From: Cobetia sp. cqz5-12
GTDB lineage: Bacteria; Pseudomonadota; Gammaproteobacteria; Pseudomonadales; Halomonadaceae
NCBI RefSeq assembly: GCF_016495405.1
Contig: NZ_CP044522.1
Span: 1,426,001-1,490,000, forward strand
Length of the DNA stretch: 64,000 nucleotides
Direction of reading: 5' to 3'
The notes under the pieces were generated by a model that did no database searches, had not been told where the DNA came from, and saw nothing but the letters and a program-made list of their open reading frames with translations. A program made the position numbers and the translations under genes. Shown piece after piece: positions 52,501 to 61,217 of the stretch. Each line of letters starts with the position of its first letter. Within the stretch, counting starts at the first letter, position 1.

Positions 52501-52911
52501 AACCGTTTGCATCCCTTCTACCTGGTCTACATCAGCCACACCGGCGAGGTGATCAGCGACTACACCGAGGTCAAGCGCCTGCTCGACCTGGCACGCACTG
52601 CCTGCAAGGGGCTGAGCGCCCCCGTCGAAGCGGTCTATCGTGCCTTCAACGAGGAAACTCAAGACGGCCGTGAGATGCACGACTATTCGGCGCTACTGGA
52701 TCAGGCCATCCGCTCGATGATCGAGGTGAAGGAGGACAAGGATATCGACAGCCTGTTCAGCGGTGGCGAGACGACGGCGCTGGTCGATACCATTGAAGGG
52801 CTCGACGACTTCGAGCTGATTACCTTTATCGTCATTCGTGAGGCAGACTCAGCCACAGACATGGGTACGGAGCGTCATGCGGCCAGCGGAGAAAGCGAGA
52901 AAGAAGCATGA
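49546..52911 (+). CDS. SNF2-family helicase with PLD-like N-terminal domain (defense-associated)
   Basis: A large ATPase of 1121 aa. The first 200 residues look like a degenerate phospholipase-D-type fold (RLKIAASCFSIYAYEAL, then AIARECADWMRRKARF) without an HKD motif. The SF2 core follows: Walker A DSVGLGKT at 276-283, DESH at 365-368, SATPVNNRFTDL near 404, and the second lobe with GTDCISEGQNLQDC and QRFGRIDRIGS near 832. A long insert (about 540-700) separates the lobes. It should translocate on DNA. Its stop overlaps the DUF4391 start by 4 bases, so it belongs to the restriction-modification-like operon. Confidence 0.88.
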   Translation: MEIIDNVSRLLGDDLKDTLRHGTRLKIAASCFSIYAYEALKDELEALESVEFIFTSPTFIPDQASDKLRKEHREFHIPKAEREISVHGSEFEIQLKNKLTQRAIARECADWMRRKARFRSNRGQVAMQPFAGVAASAGDTVYMPLQGFTAVDLGYQQGNAVSNFVTRFSEPDHTSRFMALFDQLWQDGEKLEDVTERLREHIASVYRENPPERIYFLMLYHIFHEFLEDISEDVLPNDRTGYQDSVVWQKLFNFQRDAATGIINKLETYNGCILADSVGLGKTFTALAVIKYYELRNRSVLVLCPKKLADNWLTYNRNLTTNVLAQDRLNYDVLCHTDLQRTRGESLGIPLDRVNWGNYDLVVIDESHNFRNNDVYKDRETRYQKLMSQVIRAGVKTKVLMLSATPVNNRFTDLKNQLALAYEGEAENLTRHLSGAKDIESIFRRAQATFNEWSAFPPEKRTTSAILQALDFDFFELLDSVTIARSRRHIETFYDTSDIGSFPERRKPLSFHCPLTHRTDVIGFNEIFQQLSQLKLSVYAPISYILPSRLKKYEEMYDTEVSSGGGSFKQVDREKSLQALMTTNLLKRLESSVAAFRLTLEGLQGSYQAILDKIAAFKQTGCSESLADITTSFEDADPDDDSIPMPSDTTVGKKIQISLEDMDLPSWEHDLNNDLVWIELLLEEMAKVTPPDDAKLQHLKTQVASKLASPINPGNRKVMIFTAFADTAKYLYDNLAPILLESQGVHTGLVTGSDAPKSTIGAMPNSRQHYDFQGLLTLFAPQAKSKAMVYPNEPRELNILIGTDCISEGQNLQDCDYLINYDIHWNPVRIIQRFGRIDRIGSPNTSIQLVNYWPDISLDEYINLKERVENRMVIADVTATGDDNVLNAQSNDVAYRREQLRRLQDEVVEMEDLKSGVSITDLGLNEFRMDLLGYMKENGDLGRIPNGLHTVVPARPEKGLQPGVIFTLRNLNQRVGDQGSGLQQQNRLHPFYLVYISHTGEVISDYTEVKRLLDLARTACKGLSAPVEAVYRAFNEETQDGREMHDYSALLDQAIRSMIEVKEDKDIDSLFSGGETTALVDTIEGLDDFELITFIVIREADSATDMGTERHAASGESEKEA

Positions 52912-53576
52912 CGGCACCGCTGTACCAGTACCCCTCCAAGACGCTGCTCAGCCGTGTGGTAGCCAAGCAGCGCATCCTGGCGCATGTGCGGGCCACCGCT
53001 AAGCTCAGGGAGCGACTGCGAGACGACGTCGCCCAGATCACCTGGCATGCCAAGCTGGCCCATAACACGATCAACCTGCCTGGCACTGACGACGTGCCCG
53101 AGTTGCAGGTCTTCGTGATCACGCTCAAGGGCGAAGACCTGCATCGAGATGTGCTGCGGGCCATCGATCGCGCCATTCCCTTCCCGATCCTGTTTGAGCT
53201 ACACGGCACCCGCGGCATTCGAGTCACCGCCGCCTACAAGCGGCCTAGCCAGGCCGACCCCAGCAAATGGGTGCTGGATGACCATTACGCCAGCAGCGAC
53301 TGGCTGCCAGCCGAGCCGCCCCGGCAGTCGCTGCCCACGGCCATCGACTTGAAGCAGCTCTACCAGCAGCTGCTGCGCAGCCTGCTTCCAGCCCCGTCGC
53401 GTCAGGGCGAAGCCTTGCCGGATCAGCTGGAGCGCTTGAGGGCCCTGGAAGCTCTCAAGAAGGATGCCGACAAGTTCGAGAAGCGCCTACGCAACACGAA
53501 ACAGTTCAACCGCAAGGTCGAGATCAACGCCGAGCTACGCTCGATCCGTGAGAAAATTGCCGACTATGACACCTGA
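52908..53576 (+). CDS. DUF4391 protein
   Basis: A protein of 222 aa starting at an ATGA overlap with the helicase gene. The middle (about 20-150) is a mixed alpha/beta domain with VFVITLKGEDLHRDVLRAID and PFPILFELHGTRGIRVTAAY, the DUF4391 core. The C-terminal 55 residues are charged and probably coiled-coil. The family is found almost only next to SNF2 helicase and Type III-like Mod genes; its biochemical job is unknown. It may link the helicase to the methyltransferase. Confidence 0.85.
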   Translation: MTAPLYQYPSKTLLSRVVAKQRILAHVRATAKLRERLRDDVAQITWHAKLAHNTINLPGTDDVPELQVFVITLKGEDLHRDVLRAIDRAIPFPILFELHGTRGIRVTAAYKRPSQADPSKWVLDDHYASSDWLPAEPPRQSLPTAIDLKQLYQQLLRSLLPAPSRQGEALPDQLERLRALEALKKDADKFEKRLRNTKQFNRKVEINAELRSIREKIADYDT

Positions 53577-53607
53577 TCACGACCGCAGAGGTCCGGAGAC
53601 ACGCGAC

Positions 53608-55500
53608 ATGATGGACAAGCTGAAGATGCACTCCCCCAACCTGACCGAGGCCAACATCGCCAAGCTGGCCGAGCTGTTCCCCAGCTGCGTCACCGAAGCG
53701 CGGGATGAGCAGGGGCGGGTGAAACAAGCCATCGACTTCGACCAGCTACGTCAGGAGCTTTCCGATCATATCGTTGATGGGCCTCAGGAGCGCTATCACC
53801 TCAACTGGCCCGGCAAGCGGGAAGCTCTCCTTGCAGCCAATGCTCCGATAGCCAAGACACTGCGCCCTTGCCGGGAAGAGAGTGTGGACTTTGATACGAC
53901 TAAAAATATTTTCATCGAGGGGGATAATCTTGAAGCGCTCAAGCTTCTACAAGAGAATTATTTGGGTAAAGTGAAGCTGATCTATATTGATCCACCGTAT
54001 AATACTGGGAGTGATTTTGTTTACGATGATGATTTTTCTGAAGATCCAGAAGGTTACTTGAAGCGTTCAAATCAAATGGATGATATAGGAAAGCGGCTAG
54101 TAGCCAACTCTACTAGCAATGGCCGTTTTCATTCGGATTGGCTCACCATGATGTATGCCAGGCTCCATCTTGCTAGAAATTTGCTTCAAGATGACGGAGT
54201 GGTTTTCATTAGCATTGATGACAATGAGCAGTCGAACCTCAAGCGCATGTGTGATGAGGTTTTTGGCAGTCAAAACTTTGTAAATACAATTGTCTGGGAA
54301 AAACGATATAGCCCTCAGAATGCAGTAAAATGGTTTTCAGAGTCGCACGATTTTCTTCTGGTTTATGCTAAGGATAAATTAAATTGGTATCCTAATTTAT
54401 TGGAGCGTACAGAAGCCATGAACGCTCGATACCGAAATCCTGACAATGACCCTCGCGGTGTGTGGAAGCCTGAAAATGCAACCGCTCAAGCTGGCCATGG
54501 AACGAAAAGTCAATTCTATGAAATAACGGCTCCTAATGGTAAGAAGCATGCCTTGCCGAATGGTCGCTGCTGGGTATATACGAAAGAAGTTATGGAGAAG
54601 ATGATTGAGGATGACCGAATCTGGTTCGGAGCTAATGGGAATAATGTTCCTGCAATAAAAAGATTTCTCTCGGAAATTAAGCAGGGGACGGCTTGCCAAA
54701 CAATTTGGAAATATAGTGAAGTTGGCCACAATCAAGAAGGGAAAAAAGAGGTTAATAAGCTCTTCCCGGAAGCGGCAGTTTTTGAGACGCCTAAACCAGT
54801 CAGGTTGTTAGAGCGGGTTCTGCATCTTGCGACTGAATCTGACTCAATTGTTCTCGACTTTTTTGCTGGGTCTGCGACCACTGCACACGCTACTATGAAG
54901 TTAAATGCCGCTGATGGCGGGAGTAGAAAGTTCATTGCCATACAGCTGCCAGAGCCTGCAGATGAGAGTTCGAATGCGTGGAAGGCTGGTTACCAGAATA
55001 TCGCTGATATTTCTAAAGAACGTATACGTCGCGCTGGTAAGAAAATCATTGAAAATGGTTGCGAATCCCAGTGGAGCCGAGATGTCGGCTTCAGAGTGTT
55101 TAAGGTTGATTCATCAAACATGCGCGACATTCACTATTCTCCAGATGCTCTCAGCCAGGACCTGCTGTCGGAAAATATCGACAATATCCGCGAGGGCCGG
55201 AGTTCAGAGGACCTGCTCTTCCAGGTCTTGCTGGACTGGGGCGTTGACCTGTCATTTCCGATCTCTCGCCAGGAGATTGATGGAAAAACCGTCTTCTTAG
55301 TTGATGGGGCTGAGAAGCATATGGCTCTGGCCGCCTGCTTCGATTTGGATATCGACGAGGCCTTCGTCAAGCAGCTCGCCGAATACGAGCCGCTGCGCGT
55401 GGTGTTCCGCGATGCCGGCTTTGCCAGTGACAGCGTCAAGATCAACGTCGAGCAGATCTTCGCCCAGAAGTCGCCCAATACCGACGTCAAGGTGATCTAA
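53608..55500 (+). CDS. Type III-like DNA adenine methyltransferase (Mod), mosaic gene
   Basis: A DNA N6-adenine (or N4-cytosine) methyltransferase of 630 aa. The catalytic DPPY is at 128-131 and the SAM-binding DFFAGSATTAHA near 416-427; this DPPY-first order is the beta class used by Type III Mod. Between them is the probable target recognition region (about 210-400). Base composition is mosaic: sample lines from codons 97-515 have 38-45% GC, while the ends have 63-67%. GGAG lies 9 bases before the chosen ATG at 53608; 53566, overlapping the DUF4391 stop, is possible. It should modify host sites against the Res subunit. Confidence 0.92.
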   Translation: MMDKLKMHSPNLTEANIAKLAELFPSCVTEARDEQGRVKQAIDFDQLRQELSDHIVDGPQERYHLNWPGKREALLAANAPIAKTLRPCREESVDFDTTKNIFIEGDNLEALKLLQENYLGKVKLIYIDPPYNTGSDFVYDDDFSEDPEGYLKRSNQMDDIGKRLVANSTSNGRFHSDWLTMMYARLHLARNLLQDDGVVFISIDDNEQSNLKRMCDEVFGSQNFVNTIVWEKRYSPQNAVKWFSESHDFLLVYAKDKLNWYPNLLERTEAMNARYRNPDNDPRGVWKPENATAQAGHGTKSQFYEITAPNGKKHALPNGRCWVYTKEVMEKMIEDDRIWFGANGNNVPAIKRFLSEIKQGTACQTIWKYSEVGHNQEGKKEVNKLFPEAAVFETPKPVRLLERVLHLATESDSIVLDFFAGSATTAHATMKLNAADGGSRKFIAIQLPEPADESSNAWKAGYQNIADISKERIRRAGKKIIENGCESQWSRDVGFRVFKVDSSNMRDIHYSPDALSQDLLSENIDNIREGRSSEDLLFQVLLDWGVDLSFPISRQEIDGKTVFLVDGAEKHMALAACFDLDIDEAFVKQLAEYEPLRVVFRDAGFASDSVKINVEQIFAQKSPNTDVKVI

Positions 55501-55504
55501 GTCC

Positions 55505-55741
55505 ATGAGCATGGACGAGCAGGCGCTTAAGCAGTTGCTGCACTCCCTTATCGAGCGCTGGGAGAGCGAGGTGGTCGAGTTCAAGCGGGGTGGCAAGGGC
55601 TTCTCCACCTCGGATCTCGGCAAGTACCTCTCAGCGCTGGCCAACGAGGCGAATCTGCGTGCCTGTGAAAGTGCCTGGCAAAGACTGATGCAGAAAGAAA
55701 CGGCGGCTCTGCAGAAAGAGACTGAACGTAATTCGATTTAA
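55505..55741 (+). pseudogene. Truncated AlbA_2 (Schlafen-type) domain protein
   Basis: A 78-codon ORF directly after mod. Residues 1-50 (RWESEVVEFKRGGKGFSTS, then LGKYLSALANEANLR) match the N-terminus of AlbA_2-domain proteins, which run to several hundred residues and often lie between mod and res in such loci. After LANEANLR the match stops and a Gln/Glu/Lys tail with the repeat QKET follows. The tail DNA holds repeated TGCAGAAAG motifs, suggesting deletion or recombination. A genuine short protein cannot be excluded. Confidence 0.65.
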
Positions 55742-55773
55742 GTTATTGATTTTAAAATTAACGCATCGTGAGC

Positions 55774-55807
55774 CCTTTCTGCTGGCTCCGATGCAGGTGC
55801 AGAAAGG
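55774..55807 (+). promoter_or_regulatory. Hairpin overlapping the res ribosome-binding site
   Basis: CCTTTCTGC and GCAGAAAGG form a 9-bp stem with a 16-base loop. The 3' arm includes the first half of the AAAGGAAGG ribosome site of the res gene (ATG at 55814). It could restrain translation of the nuclease subunit. Confidence 0.5.
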
Positions 55808-55813
55808 AAGGCC

Positions 55814-58800
55814 ATGAAGCTCAAGTTCAAGACTCAGGAATACCAGACGCGAGCGGTCGAGGCGCTTGCGGACTGCTTTGCTGGCCAGCCCTTTAGTAGC
55901 GGTATCCGCTACCGTATGGATCCGGGGCAGACTGCGCTCCTGGCGCAGCCGCTGCAGCGCGACATGTATGCCGCGCCAGATTCCGACGACACCGGCTTCA
56001 AGAACGCCGCGTTGGAGCTTTCGGAGCTTGAGTTGCTGAATAACATCAAGACCATTCAGCGCCGCCAGAACCTCCCGATTTCTGATAGCTTGAAGAAAGA
56101 TGACAAGACCGGTTGCCCCTACAACTTCGACGTAGAGATGGAGACCGGCACCGGAAAGACCTACGTCTACCTTAAGAGCATGTTCGAGCTAAAGCGGCGC
56201 TATGGGTGGAGCAAGTTCATCGTTGTTGTGCCCAGCATCGCCATCCGCGAGGGCGTCTACAAGTCGCTGCAAATCACCGCCGATCACTTCTTGGAGAGCT
56301 ATGGGGAGAAAGCGCGCTTCTTTATCTACAACTCGAAGCAGCTGCACAACCTGGAAAGCTTCTCTTCGGATGCCGGCATCAGTGTGATGGTCATTAATGT
56401 GCAGGCCTTCAACTCCCGTGGCGCCGAAAACCGCCGTATCTACGATGAGCTGGACGGCTTCCAGTCGCGCCGCCCCATCGACGTGATCAAGGCCAATCGG
56501 CCGATCCTGTTTCTCGATGAGCCCCAGAAGATGGAAGGCGGCAAGACGCTCAGCTCGCTGAGTGAATTCAACCCCCTGTTCATCGTGCGCTACTCGGCGA
56601 CCCACAAGACGACCTATAACAAGATCCACCGCCTGGATGCCCTGGACGCCTACAACCAGAAGCTGGTAAAGAAGATCTCGGTGCATGGTGTTACCACCAA
56701 GGGCCTCACCGGCACCGATGCCTACCTTTACCTCGAAAATATCGAGACGGCTAAGAACAAGCCTCCTGTCGCCTGGGTTGAGTACGAGGAAAAGTCCGTC
56801 AGCGGCCTGAAGCGTAAGCGCCGCAAGCTGGGCAAGGGTGACAACCTGCATGACCTCTCGAAGGGGCTGGATCAATACAAAGGCTTCGTCGTCTCGGAGA
56901 TTGACGCTCGGGTGGATCAACTCAGTTTCACCAATGGCGTCGAGCTAAACGCAGGGGAGGTGACCGTCGACGTTACTGAGAAGGCGCTGCGCCAGATCCA
57001 GATCCGTGAAGCGGTCAAAGCGCACTTCAAAAAGGAACAGCTGCTGTTTTCCCAGGGTGTCAAGGTACTCACGCTGTTCTTCATCGATGAGGTGGCCAAA
57101 TATCGTCAGTACGATGAAGACGGCGAAGTACTGGGCGAGTACGCTCGGATCTTCGAGGAGGAGTACAACCAGCAGCTTAACCAGATGCTGACTCTGGAGG
57201 ACAGCGAATATAACCGCTACCTGAAGGGCATCAACGCCTCAGACACCCACAACGGCTACTTCTCCATCGACAAGAAGTCCAAGCGCCTCGTCGACCCGAA
57301 GACCAAGGCGCGTTCTACCGAGACGGACGATGTCGATGCCTACGACCTGATTCTGAAAGACAAGGAACGCCTGCTTTCCTTTGAGGAGCCCACGCGTTTT
57401 ATCTTCTCTCACTCCGCACTGCGTGAAGGCTGGGACAACCCCAACGTGTTCGTCATCTGCACGCTGAAGCACAGTGACAACACCATCTCTCGGCGTCAGG
57501 AGGTGGGGCGCGGTCTGCGCCTGGCGGTCAACCAGCTGGGAGACCGCATGGACGACCCGCTGACCGTGCACGACATCAACGAGCTGACGGTGGTCGCAAG
57601 CGAAAGTTACAAGGACTTCGTCACCGCCTTGCAGCGCGACATCAGCAACGATCTTTCCGAGCGACCGCGGGTCGCCGACGAAGCCTACTTCACCGGTAAG
57701 TTGCTCGTGTCGGATGAGGGCGAGATAGAGGTCACGCCCGGCATGGCCAAGGAGATCTACCGCTACTTGCTTAAGCACGACTACACGGATAGCGCAGATC
57801 ATATTACCGAGACCTACAACCAAGCCAAGGAGGACGGCACCCTGGCCGAGCTGCCGGAGGCGCTGCAGCTCCATGCACAGCAGGTCTTTCAACTTGTCGA
57901 TAGTGTCTTCAGTAACGCCCAGCTGCCACACATCGAGGACGGCCGGAAAACCAAGCTGAACCCGCTTAATGACAACTTCCACAAGAAGGAATTTCAGGAA
58001 CTCTGGGAACGAATCAACCGCAAGGCGGCGTACTCGGTCAGCTTTGACTCTAATGAGTTGATCGAGAAGTGCGTAGGTTACCTGGACCTGAAGCTCAACG
58101 TGAAACGGCTGGAATACCAGGTGGAGCGCGGCACCCAGAAGACCGAGGCCAGTTATCAGGATATGACCAGTGGACAGGCCTTCACTATCAACGAGAGCGA
58201 GCGGGTCAAGCATGAAGGCTCGCTCCACTCGGCAGTCCAGTACGACTTGATCGGTCGCATGGCTGAGGCTACGCAGCTGACGCGACGTACCGTGGCGGCA
58301 ATTCTCTCCAAGGTGCAGCCGAAGACCTTCAAGCAGTACCAGATGAACCCCGAGGATTTCATGGCCCAGGCAGCCAGGCTGATCAACGAGCAAAAAGCCA
58401 GTATGGTCGTGGCACATATCACCTACGACCCTATCAATGAGCAACACAGTCGAGAAATATTCACCATCGAGAAGCCGGAGAACCACTTGGATCGAGCCTA
58501 CAAGGCCAAACGCCACGTCTATGACTACGTAGTGACCGACTCCAAGATCGAGAGAGACTTCGTCGAAGAGCTCGACACAGGCAAGGAGGTGGTGGTCTAC
58601 GCCAAACTGCCGAAAAGCTTCTTCATCCCGACCCCAGTGGGGAATTACAATCCCGACTGGGCCATCGCTTTCAACGAGAATGATGTCAAGCATGTCTACT
58701 TCGTGGCAGAGACTAAGGGCAGTATGTCATCGCTTGAGCTTCGTGAAATCGAACAGGCCAAAATTAGGTGTGCCACTGAATTCTTCGATACTATTGCGAC

Positions 58801-58861
58801 AGCATCGGTGAAATATGATGTTGTGGATTCTTATGACAAACTCATAGACTTAGTAAGATAA
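55814..58861 (+). CDS. Type III-like restriction helicase-nuclease (Res)
   Basis: A protein of 1015 aa. The SF2 helicase part has Walker A METGTGKT at 109-116, DEPQ at 235-238 (in place of DEAD/H), SATHKT, and [16 protein letters not shown] plus [11 protein letters not shown] in the second lobe. The C-terminal PD-(D/E)XK nuclease has P947-D948 and E966-T-K968. Both functions therefore look intact. It should cut unmodified DNA in complex with Mod. The last 40 codons drift toward AT-rich sequence at the edge of the island core. Confidence 0.92.
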   Translation: MKLKFKTQEYQTRAVEALADCFAGQPFSSGIRYRMDPGQTALLAQPLQRDMYAAPDSDDTGFKNAALELSELELLNNIKTIQRRQNLPISDSLKKDDKTGCPYNFDVEMETGTGKTYVYLKSMFELKRRYGWSKFIVVVPSIAIREGVYKSLQITADHFLESYGEKARFFIYNSKQLHNLESFSSDAGISVMVINVQAFNSRGAENRRIYDELDGFQSRRPIDVIKANRPILFLDEPQKMEGGKTLSSLSEFNPLFIVRYSATHKTTYNKIHRLDALDAYNQKLVKKISVHGVTTKGLTGTDAYLYLENIETAKNKPPVAWVEYEEKSVSGLKRKRRKLGKGDNLHDLSKGLDQYKGFVVSEIDARVDQLSFTNGVELNAGEVTVDVTEKALRQIQIREAVKAHFKKEQLLFSQGVKVLTLFFIDEVAKYRQYDEDGEVLGEYARIFEEEYNQQLNQMLTLEDSEYNRYLKGINASDTHNGYFSIDKKSKRLVDPKTKARSTETDDVDAYDLILKDKERLLSFEEPTRFIFSHSALREGWDNPNVFVICTLKHSDNTISRRQEVGRGLRLAVNQLGDRMDDPLTVHDINELTVVASESYKDFVTALQRDISNDLSERPRVADEAYFTGKLLVSDEGEIEVTPGMAKEIYRYLLKHDYTDSADHITETYNQAKEDGTLAELPEALQLHAQQVFQLVDSVFSNAQLPHIEDGRKTKLNPLNDNFHKKEFQELWERINRKAAYSVSFDSNELIEKCVGYLDLKLNVKRLEYQVERGTQKTEASYQDMTSGQAFTINESERVKHEGSLHSAVQYDLIGRMAEATQLTRRTVAAILSKVQPKTFKQYQMNPEDFMAQAARLINEQKASMVVAHITYDPINEQHSREIFTIEKPENHLDRAYKAKRHVYDYVVTDSKIERDFVEELDTGKEVVVYAKLPKSFFIPTPVGNYNPDWAIAFNENDVKHVYFVAETKGSMSSLELREIEQAKIRCATEFFDTIATASVKYDVVDSYDKLIDLVR

Positions 58862-58915
58862 TATAGAAAATAAAGTGATGATATAAACTATATGCCTTGA
58901 CTATATAGATGTAAT

Positions 58916-59396
58916 CGATACCGACTCGGTTGGGCATCTTGCCCACCCCGGCGCTCTTGGCGTACATACGGTGCTTATTGCGGCGTTTAGGCTGACGGAG
59001 ATGCCGCCAAAGGCCACCACCCCGTGCCTTGTCGTCCCATATCAAGGAGTAGATCCATTGATGACTGACACTGACGCCGACCAAAGGCGCCATAAAGTCA
59101 CTGATTTGTTGTGGGCTCCACTCCTCACGCAGCCGACCGGCAACGGCGGCCATAATGCCTGGAAGGCGCTTTGTCCACTTGGTGGTAGTGCGGTGCCGAT
59201 AAACATTGAGTGTCTGAGCCTGCTTGGGATCATAGACATCAGTGGTAGTGTTACGGCGAATTTCACGGCTGTTCGTGCTGCTGTGGAGGTTCAGCTCCTT
59301 GCCGATCTGGTGCTGGCTTATGTCTAAGTCATAGCGGAAGTGGATCTGGTATCGTTGGGTCTGGGTCAGCTGTCGGTTTTCCATGCTCTGCTTCAC
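58916..59396 (-). mobile_element. IS30-family transposase fragment (5' part only)
   Basis: About 160 codons match the N-terminal helix-turn-helix half of IS30 transposases: QLTQTQRYQIHFRYDLD, SREIRRN, WSPQQISDFM and HQWIYSLIWDDKARGG. Similarity stops after MPNRVGID; the DDE catalytic domain is missing and unrelated AT-rich codons follow to 58842. Odd residues in the recognition helix (HSSTNSREI) suggest decay. No clear terminal inverted repeats are visible. Start is GTG 59396 or ATG 59384. Confidence 0.85.
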
Positions 59397-59530
59397 TTTG
59401 ATCGGTGAGCCGAGAAGGGCACTGGCGCTGATCCTCCTGCTTCAACCGCAAGGTCCAAAGTGCTGCGGCTATTCTATGAATCCAGGAATTAAATATTTAA
59501 AGAAAAATATAAGATTGAAGGAGGTATAAG

Positions 59531-60628
59531 GTGTTTCAACTTTCTTGGCGGAAGTTTCTCACCTATATTTGGGTTTTGCCAGTCATAATTGGTATCGTGC
59601 AGTTATCTCCCAGAGCATTCGATGCTGCTGAAATCTTGTTGCTGAATGATACTTACAAGCTGGCAAAGTATCGGCTTTCATCCTTGCCTTCTGAACAGTA
59701 TGAAAAACAAATACAACTCGCTATTGAGGGCAAGGATATAGAACTTGCTGACTCTATAGTTTTATTGGCTCAACAACAAAACGTGATGCTCGATTCAAAA
59801 ATCCTGGAGGACCTTGAGCAGGAAAAAGGCTTTTGGAAAACATCTACAAGGGTTAGTCAAGACTTATGGTCTGGAGTCACCACTGGAGAATCTGTCGGAA
59901 TGGCGGGATTGAGTGCTGCCCTCGTCAGTGATATGACCTCCATTGGAGATGTGCGAGATTTTGCTAGCGAAATAAAACGTTGGCCAGATCAAGATAACAT
60001 AGTGCTGGCGTTATCTGGTACAGGACTTCTGTTGACGGGTGCTACAGTCATGAGTGCAGGTGCTGCAGCACCCATGAAGACAGGTATTTCTATAGTTAAA
60101 TTAGCCAAAAAGACTGGAAGAATTAGTAAAGGACTGTCTGTTCAAATCAAAAATCTGAGTAAAGAGATTGTCGATAAAAAAATACTAGGCGAAATGGCGA
60201 ACAAATTCAAAAATATAAGATTTTCTCAGCTTGTTAGTGCTAATTATTGGGATGATCTGACTGTTACTGCAAGTAAGCTAATTTCAATTAATAAGGCCAA
60301 TCAGGTTTTAGGTATTGGAGGTAGCATAAATAATATAAAGTCGACAGCTGGTTTTAAAGGTGCACTAGATGCTTTAAGTCGAGCTGATAGTATTAAAGAC
60401 ATAAAGCGGTTGGAGTATTTGTCGGGTAAGCTTAAAAGTGCATTCCGTGGTGCTTTAATGATACTGCCTGATATCGCCAAGAGTGTCTATCGAGTCTCCA
60501 TGTTTTTAATAGAGGTGATTGCTTTGTTGATTTCAATTATCACGGCTTTAATTTATGTTGCATGGGTAGTCGTTAAGATGTGCAAAAGTATCTTTAAGGG
60601 TAGGATAAGTGATATAGGTAGTGTTTGA
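59531..60628 (+). CDS. AT-rich membrane protein of unknown function (island cargo)
   Basis: A protein of 365 aa with a GTG start and a near-ideal AAGGAGG site. One membrane segment lies at 10-28, a Gly/Ala-rich hydrophobic stretch at 158-180 (ALSGTGLLLTGATVMSAGAA), and a double hydrophobic segment at 325-355 with a basic tail. A GDVRDFASEIKRW motif precedes the central stretch. Composition and codons are much richer in A/T than the neighbours, so it is recently acquired. I do not recognise a characterised family; it could be a membrane effector or toxin-like protein. Confidence 0.75.
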   Translation: MFQLSWRKFLTYIWVLPVIIGIVQLSPRAFDAAEILLLNDTYKLAKYRLSSLPSEQYEKQIQLAIEGKDIELADSIVLLAQQQNVMLDSKILEDLEQEKGFWKTSTRVSQDLWSGVTTGESVGMAGLSAALVSDMTSIGDVRDFASEIKRWPDQDNIVLALSGTGLLLTGATVMSAGAAAPMKTGISIVKLAKKTGRISKGLSVQIKNLSKEIVDKKILGEMANKFKNIRFSQLVSANYWDDLTVTASKLISINKANQVLGIGGSINNIKSTAGFKGALDALSRADSIKDIKRLEYLSGKLKSAFRGALMILPDIAKSVYRVSMFLIEVIALLISIITALIYVAWVVVKMCKSIFKGRISDIGSV

Positions 60629-61217
60629 AAGTTTAGGGAAATACTGCATAAATCCTAGCGTTGGTGCCTGGTCGTCACCACGGGGTGGAATCAGGCGATA
60701 CCGCTACCGCCTAATGGAGCCAGCCGATCAAGCAGCTCTCATTCCCAAAGGATTGTGTCCACATCAGCGGCGGATCCATCGATATGCTGTAGAACGACTG
60801 GCGTGCCTTGAGGTAGTGGGGGGCGATAAGGGTAAGCCGCAGGAAAGCAGCTGCAGAACGGGACTGCGCGCTTGGGTGACAAGGGGGCAAGTAATGAAAA
60901 ATGGCTGTCGTGAAATCCTCACGACAGCCATTTTTGTTTGCGCTGGCGCCAGTCGCTGTCACCTTGGATGGAGGGCTTATTAACATCCACTTCCTCGTCT
61001 GATTGACGACTGTGGCCTTCGAAGAGGCAGGTAATTGCGCAGGACCATGCACGAAGATGTGAAATGAGCGGAAAAGCACGCAATCATCCATGCGTTTCGA
61101 CACGACCAGTCTGTCAGCTTGGTAATATTTTCCATGGGGAGCTTACAAGCTCAGATGGCTTGTGATTCCTGGCAAGTCATCAATCATGACGATGGAATCT
61201 TAGAGGCGTAGTGACGA
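60629..61217. other. Right boundary of the island, no gene seen
   Basis: ORFs of 120-130 codons on both strands here show no coding character and overlap each other. GC content rises back to chromosomal level from about 60660. The strong terminator at 60897-60935 is the only defined element. No integrase or attachment repeat is visible. Confidence 0.5.
60897..60935. terminator. Strong bidirectional terminator, 17-bp stem
   Basis: AAAAATGGCTGTCGTGA and its exact complement around AATCC, with T-runs on both strands. On the plus strand it lies 268 bases after the membrane-protein gene and could also end an unseen small RNA. Confidence 0.85.

Noticed and set aside
60621..61103. Overlapping ORFs of 120 and 130 codons between the island cargo gene and the LysR gene
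   Set aside because: Both cross the perfect terminator hairpin at 60897-60935, have no ribosome site and show no family likeness.
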